Assembly: GCF_049965315.1 (NCBI RefSeq)
Contig: NZ_JBMFWL010000029.1
Coordinates: 1-24,623, forward strand
DNA from: Acidithiobacillus_B sp049965315
GTDB lineage: Bacteria > Pseudomonadota > Gammaproteobacteria > Acidithiobacillales > Acidithiobacillaceae
Direction of reading: 5' to 3'
Length of the DNA stretch: 24,623 nucleotides
The translations under genes and the position numbers were made by a program. This document shows positions 14,865-22,129 of the stretch, in pieces. Numbering within the stretch: the stretch's first letter is position 1; each line of letters starts with the position of its first letter. The notes under the pieces are model-generated. The model was given only the letters and a program-made list of their open reading frames with translations, did no database searches and was not told the origin of the DNA.

Positions 14865-15911
14865 TCATTGCTCTTCCAGGCGCATCCGCCGCTCCCAGAC
14901 CCGCCAGACCCCCCGGGCCAGCAGCACCAGGATAGGCCCGATAATGAGGCCGATCAATCCAAACGCCTCGGCGCCGCCCAAGATGCTGAAAAACACCAGG
15001 AAAAATGGCGCCTGGGTTTGCGACCCCGTCAGCAGGGGGCGCACCACCAGGTCCGCAACGGTAATCACCAGCAAGCCCCAGCCCAGCACCAGGAAACCGG
15101 CGATCCAGTGTCCGGTCAAGACGAGCCACAAGGTGGCCGTAGCCACCACGACCGTCGCGCCGAAGGGCAACGGCGAAATGATAGCCGTAGCCACCAGCCA
15201 CAAAGGCCACATGCCCAGGCCGGCCACGGCGTAGGCCATCCCGATGAATACCCCCTCGACGACCCCCACCCCGATCAAGCCGATCAGCACCGAGCGTGCG
15301 GCTTCCCGGCACGCCCGCAAAAAGCGGTCGCCGCGATCCCGCCCCCAGAGCTGGGTCACCAGCAGCCGCAGGGTCTCGCCGATACGCTCCCCGTGCAGGG
15401 ACAGGGCGAAGACCGTCAAGGCCGCAAAAAAGGTATGCAGCACAAAAACCCACAGTTGGCCCAGGGAATTGGTGATCAAATCGGAATGGCTGCTGAGCAG
15501 GGTCGAAATATAGGCCCCGTTGAACTGCTGAAGATGACTGGCGAGCCAGTGCCCGATATAGGGAAGCTGTTCCAGTTGCGGAGGCATGGGAATGAGGGGG
15601 GCCCCCGATTGCCAGCGTGCGGCGAGCAGGACCAGGCGCGGCGCCGAGGCGTCGACGATCACCACGGCAGGGATGATGATGATGGCTACCCACGCCAGCG
15701 CATGGATGAGGGCGCTCAGCCAGCGCGGCAGGAAAAAATGCCGTTCCAGGCGCATCTGCCATGGCCATCCCACCGTCGCCAGGACGGCACCCATCAACAG
15801 CGGCCCGGCAAAAGGACTCAGGGTATAGGCAGCCCCGGCATAAATGAGCACCAGGACGACCGTCCCCCAAGCGGCATACCGTGTTTTCTCCTGCCCCGCC
15901 TTGCCCTGCAT
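14865..15911 (-). CDS. AI-2E-family membrane transporter (PerM/YdiK/TqsA type)
   Basis: This is a 348-residue polytopic membrane protein of the AI-2E family (DUF20). The layout is typical: two helices near the N-terminus, one at about 65-85, a periplasmic stretch with LPYIGHWLASHLQQF, then a C-terminal block of about five helices. That block contains the family's conserved features, such as PLPFGATVVV and ILGGAEAFGLIGLIIGPILVLL. Members are proposed to export autoinducer-2 (TqsA) or act as Na/H antiporters; the substrate here is unknown. I chose the ATG at 15911 with GGGGAG 6 bases before it over a GTG at 15929. It is divergent from the metal ABC transporter. Confidence 0.88.
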   Translation of the reverse strand: MQGKAGQEKTRYAAWGTVVLVLIYAGAAYTLSPFAGPLLMGAVLATVGWPWQMRLERHFFLPRWLSALIHALAWVAIIIIPAVVIVDASAPRLVLLAARWQSGAPLIPMPPQLEQLPYIGHWLASHLQQFNGAYISTLLSSHSDLITNSLGQLWVFVLHTFFAALTVFALSLHGERIGETLRLLVTQLWGRDRGDRFLRACREAARSVLIGLIGVGVVEGVFIGMAYAVAGLGMWPLWLVATAIISPLPFGATVVVATATLWLVLTGHWIAGFLVLGWGLLVITVADLVVRPLLTGSQTQAPFFLVFFSILGGAEAFGLIGLIIGPILVLLARGVWRVWERRMRLEEQ

Positions 15912-16025
15912 GCTGTTCTCCCCGGCCACCTGCCTGACTATATTGTCGTATCATACAGGACCGCAGGAAAAGCGTCCTTCCCCCGGATGGCAAGGGGGCA
16001 ACGGCCAGCGCGGCTTTGCCGCGCC

Positions 16026-16068
16026 TTGACTGTCGAGCGGCCGCATTCAATAATCGCAACATAGTTGC
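16026..16068 (+). promoter_or_regulatory. Promoter with palindromic operator for the metal ABC importer
   Basis: The -35 TTGACT (16026-16031), a 17-base spacer and the -10 AATAAT (16049-16054) each match consensus at 5 of 6 positions. One base after the -10 a 13-bp palindrome, GCAACATAGTTGC (16056-16068), covers the expected start point. A repressor there would block initiation, as metal regulators such as MntR or Zur do. The half-site AACATAG also occurs in the E. coli MntR site as I recall it, but the match is short and the regulator is not identified. Confidence 0.6.
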
Positions 16069-16085
16069 ATCTACCGGGGATATCC

Positions 16086-16988
16086 ATGCGCAAACCGCAC
16101 CGTTTCTGGATCATCGTTTCCCAAGTCGTTTTCTGGACCTGGGCCACCGCGGCCGCCCAGGCCGCCCCACTTTCCGTAGTGGCCGCCGAGAGCACCTACG
16201 GAGTGATCGCCGAAGCCATTGGCGGCCCCAATGTCCGGGTCGAAAGCATCATCAAAAACCCCAATGTCGACCCCCATCTTTTTGAAGCCGATCCGGCCGT
16301 GGCGCGGGAAGTGGCACAGGCCAGGGTGGTGGTGCTCAACGGGATTGGCTATGACCGATGGATGGAAAAACTCCTGGCCGCCAACCCGGTACCCGGCAGG
16401 CAGGTCCTCATCGCCGCCGATCTGGATCCGCATCTCATCATGGCCGACAAGAATCCGCATATTTTTTATGATCCCCGCGTCGCCCTGCTCACGGCCGCCC
16501 GCCTGACCCAACTCTTTTCCCAGGACGATCCGGCCCATGCGCCGCAATTTGCGCAGAACTTCACAAACTTTTCCCAATCCCTGCTGCAGATCTATAGCGC
16601 CGCCCAGGCGGTCATGGCCCGACACCCGGCCCTGACCGTGACCGCCACCGAGCCGGTTTTCGGCTACATGCTCAGATACTTGGGGTATGACAGCATCAAT
16701 GAGAAATTCCAGTTCAACGTGATGAACGATACCGAAGCGGCGCCCAAGGAGGTCGCCCGTTTCGATAACAGCCTGCGCAGCCATCAGGTCGCCGTGCTTT
16801 TTTATAATGAACAGGTCACCGACTCCCTCACCCAGCGCATCAAGGGCATCGCCAGAGACGCCGGCGTGCCCATCGTCGGGGTCGATGAGTTTGTGCCTCC
16901 CCATACCGGCTATGTACAATGGCAGGTGCAAACCCTACGGGCCTTGGACAAGGCATTGACGAACACAGCAGGAAACAGGACCCATTGA
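16086..16988 (+). CDS. Metal ABC transporter substrate-binding protein (Mn/Zn cluster A-I)
   Basis: This 300-residue periplasmic binding protein has a signal peptide (about 1-27, ending AAAQA). It belongs to the ZnuA/PsaA group, which hands Mn or Zn to the membrane permease. Likely ligands are His64 (VDPHLFEADP), His125 (NPHIFYDP) and Glu189 (TATEPVFGY), with a fourth in or near GVDEFVPPH (265-273). Glu at the third site is the PsaA-like pattern, where ZnuA has His. The His/Asp-rich loop common in ZnuA is absent. That favours manganese, but it is inference. The ATG at 16086 with GGGGA 5 bases before it is preferred over a TTG at 16065, which lies inside the operator palindrome. Confidence 0.9.
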   Translation: MRKPHRFWIIVSQVVFWTWATAAAQAAPLSVVAAESTYGVIAEAIGGPNVRVESIIKNPNVDPHLFEADPAVAREVAQARVVVLNGIGYDRWMEKLLAANPVPGRQVLIAADLDPHLIMADKNPHIFYDPRVALLTAARLTQLFSQDDPAHAPQFAQNFTNFSQSLLQIYSAAQAVMARHPALTVTATEPVFGYMLRYLGYDSINEKFQFNVMNDTEAAPKEVARFDNSLRSHQVAVLFYNEQVTDSLTQRIKGIARDAGVPIVGVDEFVPPHTGYVQWQVQTLRALDKALTNTAGNRTH

Positions 16989-16993
16989 CTCCC

Positions 16994-17803
16994 ATGCCGG
17001 CCATTGAAGGCAGCGGGCTGACTTGCCAGCTCGGCGGCCGTGCGGTTTTTGCCCATTTGCAGCTACAAATTCCGCATGGCGGCTTCGTGGGGATATTCGG
17101 CCCCAACGGGGCCGGCAAGACTTCCCTCCTGCGCGCCTTGCTGGGGCTGATTCCCCTTCAGGATGGCACCCTGCGGATCCTGGGGGGGGATGCGCGCGGG
17201 GCGCGCACGCAGATCGGCTATGTGAGCCAGTCCGAACCCAAAGAGGCCGAGGGCCGGCTGAGCGTGGCGGCTTTTGTGGGTGCGGCGTGGCGCGGGGAAC
17301 GCTGGGGCTTCAACTGGCGCCTGACGGCCCTGCACCAGGCCGTCCGCAGGGCGCTGGAGCGGGTGAATGCAGATCACCTGGCGTCTCGCCCCCTGCAATC
17401 CTTGTCCGGCGGACAGCGGCAACGGGTGCGCATTGCCCAGGCCCTGGTCAATCCCGCCCGGATACTCCTGCTGGACGAACCCCTCAACAATCTCGACCCG
17501 CAGTCCCAGCAACAAGTCCTGCAACTGGCCAAGACCCTCACCCGGCAGGAAAACATGACCGTCCTCATGACCGCCCATGATATCAACCCCTTGCTGCCCT
17601 TTATGGATCATGTGCTGTATCTGGCCAACGGCAAGGGACGGATGGGCACGGTCAATGATCTCCTCACCACGCCCATGCTCAGCGAGCTTTATGGCACCCC
17701 GGTCAGGGTCAGCGAGCATGACGGGATGCTGTCCATCCGCGTGGGCGACGGTTTCATTCCCGAGACCAGCCACCATTGCCACGACCACGGAGCCCAGCCA
17801 TGA
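16994..17803 (+). CDS. Metal ABC transporter ATP-binding protein
   Basis: This ATPase subunit drives the importer from the cytoplasmic face. Walker A GPNGAGKT (36-43), the Q-loop Gln in YVSQSEP, signature LSGGQRQR (137-144), Walker B ILLLDEP (157-163), the D-loop NNLD and the switch His in TAHD are all intact. The length of 269 is typical for this family. The C-terminus ends in a short His/Cys/Asp cluster, SHHCHDHG, which could bind metal. The start is either ATG 16994 or TTG 16985; the latter overlaps the previous stop and is closer to AGGA. The stop overlaps the permease start (ATGA). Confidence 0.92.
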   Translation: MPAIEGSGLTCQLGGRAVFAHLQLQIPHGGFVGIFGPNGAGKTSLLRALLGLIPLQDGTLRILGGDARGARTQIGYVSQSEPKEAEGRLSVAAFVGAAWRGERWGFNWRLTALHQAVRRALERVNADHLASRPLQSLSGGQRQRVRIAQALVNPARILLLDEPLNNLDPQSQQQVLQLAKTLTRQENMTVLMTAHDINPLLPFMDHVLYLANGKGRMGTVNDLLTTPMLSELYGTPVRVSEHDGMLSIRVGDGFIPETSHHCHDHGAQP

Positions 17804-18657
17804 TCATGGGGCTGGAATACGCCTTCATGCGCCATGCGCTGGCGGCGGGGACGGCCATTGCCGTGGTTTCGGCGGCCGTCGGCTATTTCGTCACCTTGCG
17901 GCGCCAGGCCTTTGCGGCCCACGCCCTGTCCCATGTGGGTTTTGCCGGCGCCGCCGGGGCGATTTTGTTGAGCCTCGACCCTTACGTGGGCCTTTTCGTG
18001 ATCACCTTTCTGGCCGCCCTGGGACTCGCCTGGTCGGGCCAGCGCTTGAGCGAAAGGGATGTGGGCGTGGGCATGATCCTGATGTTTTCCCTGGGCCTGG
18101 GCGTGCTTTTTTTGAATCTTTACACCGCCAACGCCCAAGCGGCCATGAGCATCCTTTTCGGCAGCATCGTGGGCGTCACCACCGGTCAGGCCTGGCTATC
18201 GGTGGGTGTCGCCAGCGGTGCCTTGCTGCTATTGGCCGCCATGCTGCGGCCATTGCTGTACATGAGCCTCAATGAGGAGGCGGCTGCCGGACGCGGGGTG
18301 CCGGTGAAACGGCTGAATACCCTTTTCCTGGGATTGCTGGCGATCACCGTGGCCATCGCCGTACCCATCATCGGCGCCCTGCTGATTTTTGCCCTCCTGG
18401 TTGGCCCCCCCGCCGCCGCCCAGTTGCTCAGCAAGAATGTCTTCACCGGCATCCTGACGGCGGTGGCATTGGGCATTGGCGAAACCTGGGCGGGCATCGG
18501 CTGCGCCTATTATATCGGCTATCCGGCAAGCACTTGGATCGCCTCCCTGAGTTTTTTCGTGTACCTTGGGGCAACGGCCATCGGACCCTGGCGAGAACGG
18601 GGGAGCAACGATTCCACGGTGGTAACGGCGGCGGATCCGTCCGGCAAGGGCCTCTGA
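17800..18657 (+). CDS. Metal ABC transporter permease (ZnuB/MntB type)
   Basis: This 285-residue inner-membrane permease is of the ABC-3 family, with about eight hydrophobic helices. Family blocks include the early GYFVTLRRQAFAAHALSHVGFAG (about 25-47), DVGVGMILMFSLGLGVLF, and GALLIFALLVGPPAAAQLL followed by GETWAGIGCAYY. It forms the Mn/Zn channel, probably as a homodimer, with the two upstream proteins. Translation starts at the ATG overlapping the ATPase stop. The C-terminal 20 residues are polar. No regulator gene (mntR, zur) lies next to it. Confidence 0.92.
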   Translation: MIMGLEYAFMRHALAAGTAIAVVSAAVGYFVTLRRQAFAAHALSHVGFAGAAGAILLSLDPYVGLFVITFLAALGLAWSGQRLSERDVGVGMILMFSLGLGVLFLNLYTANAQAAMSILFGSIVGVTTGQAWLSVGVASGALLLLAAMLRPLLYMSLNEEAAAGRGVPVKRLNTLFLGLLAITVAIAVPIIGALLIFALLVGPPAAAQLLSKNVFTGILTAVALGIGETWAGIGCAYYIGYPASTWIASLSFFVYLGATAIGPWRERGSNDSTVVTAADPSGKGL

Positions 18658-18742
18658 TCAGCGAATCGCCCCGCCCGACGGCCGCCTGACGCATCGCCAG
18701 AATTTTTTTGCGCCATCATCCGTGTTTCGAACTGTGGCCCCC

Positions 18743-18782
18743 CTTGACGGTCCAATCATTTGGATTCTGGCGGGGCGTCAAG
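18743..18782 (+). repeat. Nested hairpin upstream of the Bax-inhibitor-like gene
   Basis: CTTGACG (18743-18749) pairs with CGTCAAG (18776-18782), and inside it TCCAA (18751-18755) pairs with TTGGA (18760-18764) around TCAT. An 11-nt one-sided loop remains. No T-run follows, so it is a poor intrinsic terminator. It lies upstream of the predicted -10, so it may be an operator or a 3' element of the transporter mRNA. Confidence 0.35.
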
Positions 18783-18823
18783 CCATGGTTTTGGCCAGCG
18801 GCAAGACGCACGCTGGGAATCTC

Positions 18824-18832
18824 TGCTATAAC
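18824..18832 (+). promoter_or_regulatory. Extended -10 promoter for the Bax-inhibitor-like gene
   Basis: TGCTATAAC gives a TGn extended -10 plus a 5-of-6 match to TATAAT, about 50 bases before the start codon. There is no good -35, which extended -10 promoters do not need. The 223-base gap upstream holds only this site and the nested hairpin. Confidence 0.45.
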
Positions 18833-18880
18833 AGCTAGCATAATGTCGGGCATGACACCCCGCACCCGAGGAGAAAAGCG

Positions 18881-19567
18881 ATGAATCCAAACCAAACCCA
18901 GTTTCCCGACAGCATGACGCCACCCACACAGGGGGCTGCGGCGGGCTCCATCGGCGCGCTGATGGGCAAGACCTACGCCCTCCTCGCCGCCACCCTGGCC
19001 GTTTCGGCGGTGGCCTCCTTTTATGGCATGCATTCCCCTTTTGCCTACGAGCACCCGTTCATCCTGATGATCGGGTCCTTCGCCCTGCTCTTTGTCATTC
19101 AGTACACCGGCGCCCATCATAGCCCCGTAGCCATGCCCCTGGTGTTTCTATTTGCGGCCGGCATGGGCATGATGATGGGTCCGGCCATTGAGATGTATTT
19201 ACGCATGCCCGGCGGGGCGAACGTTATCGCCGAGGCCCTGGGCACCACGGCGGCCATGTTCGTGGGCTTGTCCGTCTATGGCCTGACGACCCGCCGCGAC
19301 TTCAGTCAGATAGGCGGATTCTTGTTGACCGGCCTGATCGTGGCCATCGTGGTTTCCCTGGTGAATATCTTCCTGTTGCACCTGCCCGTATTGCAGTTGG
19401 CCATTGCGGGCGTGCTGGTGCTGGTCTTTAGCGGGCTGATCATTTTTGATACCCAGCGCATGGTCCGCGGCGGCATGCAGGAGCCCGTCCTGCTGGTAGT
19501 GGGGCTCTATCTGGATATCATCAACCTGTTCATGGCCCTGTTGGAGATTTTTGGCAACCGCGAATAG
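18881..19567 (+). CDS. Bax inhibitor-1/YccA-family membrane protein
   Basis: This 228-residue protein has seven hydrophobic helices after a polar N-terminus of about 20 residues. The family signatures GLIIFDTQRMVRGG (about 187-200) and the closing LYLDIINLFMALLEIFG are clear, and the acidic residues of these helices form the proposed pH-sensing/cation-leak site in BI-1 relatives such as BsYetJ. In E. coli, YccA interacts with FtsH, and YbhL and YbhM are less studied. The role here is not known. GAGGAGA precedes the ATG by 7 bases. It starts a plus-strand group with the YbjQ-like and DUF3568-like genes. Confidence 0.92.
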   Translation: MNPNQTQFPDSMTPPTQGAAAGSIGALMGKTYALLAATLAVSAVASFYGMHSPFAYEHPFILMIGSFALLFVIQYTGAHHSPVAMPLVFLFAAGMGMMMGPAIEMYLRMPGGANVIAEALGTTAAMFVGLSVYGLTTRRDFSQIGGFLLTGLIVAIVVSLVNIFLLHLPVLQLAIAGVLVLVFSGLIIFDTQRMVRGGMQEPVLLVVGLYLDIINLFMALLEIFGNRE

Positions 19568-19633
19568 CGGAGCGCCAAATCCAGAAACGAAAAGGGCCTC
19601 GACTTAACGCCTAAGCGAAAAAAGGAAATAGGC

Positions 19634-19984
19634 ATGTCCGTCGAACAAAGCCCGGTTCTCATCCTGACCATCAACGACTGCCCAGGCATGCGCGTCGTCC
19701 GTGTCATTGGGCCGGTCTACGGCACCGGTGTCCGATCCCGCAACCTCGTCGGGAATTTCCTCGGTGGCGTCCGGGCCATCTTCGGCGGCAAGCAGGCGGG
19801 GTATCTCAAGATGATTGCCCAGACCCGCGATGACGCCCTGGCCCAACTGGCCGAGCATGCCCGCTCCCTGGGCGCCAACGCCGTACTTAGCATGCGCTTT
19901 GATTCCGGGGAGTTTGCAGGCCAAGGCCAGGCCATGAACGAGGTCACGGCCTATGGAACCGCCGTAGTGGTCGAACAAAATTAA
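19634..19984 (+). CDS. YbjQ/UPF0145-family protein
   Basis: This 116-residue cytoplasmic protein is of the YbjQ (DUF74, putative heavy-metal-binding) family, which forms pentamers in solved structures. The family pattern is visible: VVRVIGPVYGTGVRSRNLVGNFLGGVRAIFGG, then a helix DDALAQLAEHARSLGANAVLSMRFD and a closing strand EVTAYGTAVVVE. The biochemical function is unknown despite the family name. AAAGGAA precedes the ATG. It lies 66 bases after the Bax-inhibitor gene and 4 bases before the lipoprotein gene, so it is likely co-transcribed with the latter. Confidence 0.88.
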   Translation: MSVEQSPVLILTINDCPGMRVVRVIGPVYGTGVRSRNLVGNFLGGVRAIFGGKQAGYLKMIAQTRDDALAQLAEHARSLGANAVLSMRFDSGEFAGQGQAMNEVTAYGTAVVVEQN

Positions 19985-19988
19985 CCCG

Positions 19989-20399
19989 ATGAAACGGCTT
20001 CCGACAAGGCATCTGTTATTTTTGGTCGGCACTCTCCTGCTGAACGGTTGCGCACAAACCGGTCCCGCCATAGCAAAAAATACCGGCCTGCAGGTCAGCC
20101 CTCATGGACGCTACAGCGGCCTCTACCAGGCGTCCTTAACGCAAGCCACCACCGCCGCCAAGGAGGCCTTGCAGGAAATCGGCATGAGCTATGATGCGGT
20201 GGTAACCAAAACTCCGACACAGGTCCTCATTCAAGGCGTGACGTTGAAGCACCAGGTAGTCCAGGTCACCCTCGACGCTCACAATGCCCAGCAGACGGAG
20301 GTAAGCATTCACTCCGGCTACTATGGGAATAAACGGCTATCCCTGCAGTTTCAACGATTGCTCGCTGAAGACCTGCGAGCAGGGGAGAAAAGCCGTTGA
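19989..20399 (+). CDS. DUF3568-like small lipoprotein
   Basis: This is a 136-residue lipoprotein. The signal peptide ends in the lipobox LLNGC, placing the lipid-anchored Cys at 21. The mature part has the DUF3568 layout: a helix with YQASLTQATTAAKEALQEIGM, then strands TKTPTQVLIQGVTLKHQVVQVTL and TEVSIHSGYYGNKRLSLQFQRLL. Proteins of this type are small periplasmic alpha/beta domains of unknown function. The residue after Cys is Ala, which does not signal inner-membrane retention, so outer-membrane anchoring is likely. The start lies 4 bases after the YbjQ-like stop. Confidence 0.78.
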   Translation: MKRLPTRHLLFLVGTLLLNGCAQTGPAIAKNTGLQVSPHGRYSGLYQASLTQATTAAKEALQEIGMSYDAVVTKTPTQVLIQGVTLKHQVVQVTLDAHNAQQTEVSIHSGYYGNKRLSLQFQRLLAEDLRAGEKSR

Positions 20400-20401
20400 C
20401 C

Positions 20402-20646
20402 ATGCCCAAAACCATACCCCATACTTTCCTCAGCAAACTCACCCAGATACACCGCGTCATCCTCTTCCGGTCCCGAGCCCGGGTTGATGCCAAGTGCGAA
20501 TCGGATGTTGATCTCGCCAGCGGCGCCCCTGGAGCCATCCCTGACCAGGGGCAGGAGATCATGGCGGTCTTAGCGGGAGGCGGACACCCTGTTGGGCATT
20601 GATGCCGTTCGTTATGATGAACTCCCGGAGGGGAGAGCGCCCTTTC
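20402..20646 (+). pseudogene. Relic of an MNT-type nucleotidyltransferase (antitoxin-like)
   Basis: From the ATG at 20402 the frame reads HRVILFRSRARVDAKCESDVDLA, which matches the minimal nucleotidyltransferase core LFGSRARGDA...SDxDL. The first Gly of the GS motif has become Arg and the second Gly Val, while the Asp pair of SDVDL remains. Near 20572 the similarity moves to the +1 frame as READTLLGIDAVRYDELPEG, a block usual near the C-terminus of these proteins, and then stops making sense. It is therefore frameshifted, lacks a proper end and has a damaged active site. MNT proteins are usually antitoxins paired with a HEPN toxin; no HEPN gene is here. It directly follows the lipoprotein gene and precedes vapBC. 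Confidence 0.7.
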
Positions 20647-20751
20647 GCACCTGCAAATATCGTCCGGATCCGCCCGCCCAGCGGGTCCATCATAATCATC
20701 CCTCCTCCAACACCAACCCGAGTGCCAAAGGTGGCGGACTCATACAATCCA

Positions 20752-20781
20752 TTGACGGGTCGATGGCCTGTGGCCTATGCT
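20752..20781 (+). promoter_or_regulatory. vapBC promoter with GGCC-TGT-GGCC operator
   Basis: TTGACG (20752-20757), an 18-base spacer and TATGCT (20776-20781) form a plausible promoter 30 bases before vapB. The spacer holds the palindrome GGCCTGTGGCC (20765-20775). VapB or VapBC complexes usually repress their own promoter by binding such repeats, so this is a good operator candidate. Confidence 0.55.
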
Positions 20782-20810
20782 GAAGCCTATGTCGAAAGGG
20801 AGGTGTTACC

Positions 20811-21050
20811 ATGCATACGGAACGCCATGTACGTTTTTTTCGCAATGGCCGCAATCAAGCGGTTCGTATTCCCCGTGAGTTCGAGATGGACGCGCAAGAG
20901 GCCATCATGCGGCGTGAGGATGATCGCTTGATTATCGAGCCGGTAAAACGCAAAGGGCTTCTGGCTACTCTGGCGAGTCTTTCTGCCTTGGATGAGGAGT
21001 TCCCGGATACGGATCGCGATCTTCTCCCACTGGATGACATCGAATTGTGA
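20811..21050 (+). CDS. vapB: VapB-type antitoxin, AbrB/SpoVT fold
   Basis: This is a 79-residue antitoxin. The N-terminal half is a swapped-hairpin AbrB domain (VRFFRNGRNQAVRIPREFEM followed by AIMRREDDRLIIEPV), which binds DNA. The C-terminal half, rich in acidic residues (LDEEFPDTDRDLLPLDDIEL), would wrap the toxin and block its active site. AAGGGAGGTG precedes the ATG. The stop overlaps the vapC start (GTGA), giving the coupled translation usual for these pairs. The gene looks intact. Confidence 0.9.
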   Translation: MHTERHVRFFRNGRNQAVRIPREFEMDAQEAIMRREDDRLIIEPVKRKGLLATLASLSALDEEFPDTDRDLLPLDDIEL

Positions 21051-21457
21051 GTGGGACCCGCCGCTACCTGCTGGACACCAACATTCTGTCGGATTTGATC
21101 AGGCATCCACAGGGTATAGTGGCACAGAGGATTACCGTTGTCGGCGAGGCGGCCGTATGCACCTCCATTGTGGTGGTTTGTGAATTACGGTATGGCGCAG
21201 CAAAGAAAAATTCTCCCCGACTCGCAGAGCAGATGAACGCCGTTATCGCGGCCATGGATGTGCTCCCCTATGACGCGCCGGCCGATCAGACTTATGCGGA
21301 AATCCGTCAACACCTTGCCTCCTGCGGCCAGCCCATTGGTCCGAATGACTTGCTCATTGCCTCCCATGCACTGGCAGTCAAGGCCATATTGGTGAGCGCC
21401 AATGTGGGCGAGTTTTCCCGAGTGCCCGGGCTCATAGTGCACAATTGGCTGCCATGA
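21047..21457 (+). CDS. vapC: VapC-type PIN-domain ribonuclease toxin
   Basis: This 136-residue PIN nuclease is of the VapC/FitB type, whose members cut tRNA or rRNA when freed from VapB. Acidic active-site residues are Asp10 (LLDTN), Glu46 (VCELRYG) and Asp101 (GPNDLLIASHAL); the fourth position is in VSANVGEFSRVPGL. All are in place, so the toxin should be active. It starts with GTG at 21047, overlapping vapB. It is followed by about 200 bases with no gene before the HxlR gene's 3' end. The cellular target cannot be predicted. Confidence 0.92.
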   Translation: MSGTRRYLLDTNILSDLIRHPQGIVAQRITVVGEAAVCTSIVVVCELRYGAAKKNSPRLAEQMNAVIAAMDVLPYDAPADQTYAEIRQHLASCGQPIGPNDLLIASHALAVKAILVSANVGEFSRVPGLIVHNWLP

Positions 21458-21654
21458 TCAAAAACCCTCTACAACAAGGCCTGCATCTTGAAAACCTACT
21501 GTTCCTCTGGCTGGCAATCCATATAAACCTAGCAGCATTATGGTAGGTAGTTCTAATGGGCGATTAGCAGCGGAAACAGTCGTTCATGTCAATCGTCATA
21601 GCCTTGTATCTCGCCGGAAACGGAAAGGTCAATAAAATTCGCCTGCGGAACCGG

Positions 21655-22035
21655 CTAAGAGTGAGGCGGGTGTTCGAGAAGACTGCGCGGGGGAAGAGTT
21701 TCCGTAGGCACATCAATTCCGGCCCACCTCCGGGCAAGCTGGTCGAGGCCGTCAAGTACGTTTCCCAGTTCCTGACCACGCTCAGTCAGACCATAGCTCA
21801 CCTCCGGCGGCACCGTTGGGCGATAATCACGGTAGATGATACCCGCTTCCTCAAGTAGGCGCAGACGTTCGGTCAGAACACGGGCTGAAATCTTGCCCAC
21901 GGCGCGCTGCAGGGCACCAAAGCGCAACGGTCCCTGATTGCGCAAGATCCAAAGAATGTAAGTGGTCCAAGGTCCCATCAGCAAGCGTAACAGGGAGTCC
22001 ATGGGACAGGCGAACTGTTGCTGAGTTTTTCCCAT
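21655..22035 (-). CDS. HxlR-family transcriptional regulator
   Basis: This 126-residue winged-helix regulator is of the HxlR/DUF24 family. The N-terminal Cys10 in FACPMDSLLRLLMGPWTTYILWIL is the conserved redox-sensing Cys of YodB/HypR-type members. The helix-turn-helix and wing follow in GPLRFGALQRAVGKISARVLTERLRLLEEAGII and VSYGLTERGQEL. Such proteins repress quinone- and electrophile-detoxification genes and let go when Cys is modified. It is divergent from pirin, and two TACT...AGTA palindromes lie between the starts. No ribosome site is seen before the ATG, which lies 4 bases from a palindrome, so the mRNA may be leaderless. Confidence 0.92.
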   Translation of the reverse strand: MGKTQQQFACPMDSLLRLLMGPWTTYILWILRNQGPLRFGALQRAVGKISARVLTERLRLLEEAGIIYRDYRPTVPPEVSYGLTERGQELGNVLDGLDQLARRWAGIDVPTETLPPRSLLEHPPHS

Positions 22036-22038
22036 AGT

Positions 22039-22067
22039 TACTAATTAGTACCTACTTTACAAAAGTA
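22039..22067. promoter_or_regulatory. Twin TACT-AGTA palindromes, likely HxlR operators
   Basis: TACTAATTAGTA (22039-22050) is a perfect 12-bp palindrome, and TACTTTACAAAAGTA (22053-22067) is a 6-bp-arm inverted repeat, two bases apart. Both have TACT/AGTA ends, like operators of HxlR-family repressors such as YodB. The second overlaps TTTACA (22056-22061), a -35 for pirin, with TAATAT (22078-22083) 16 bases on; the first abuts the hxlR start codon. Control of both directions is likely. Confidence 0.65.
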
Positions 22068-22129
22068 TTTATGGCCATAATATGCAAGGCAAGATGGGCG
22101 CGCAAGCGGTGTCCGCAAGGAGATTGACC

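Noticed and set aside
14868..16064. 398-codon plus-strand frame opposite the AI-2E permease
   Set aside because: It is highly enriched in Gln, His, Arg and Pro, as expected for the complement of a Leu/Ala/Val-rich membrane protein gene.
21586..21858. 90-codon plus-strand frame opposite the HxlR regulator
   Set aside because: The minus strand encodes a clear HxlR winged helix; the plus frame is its shadow.
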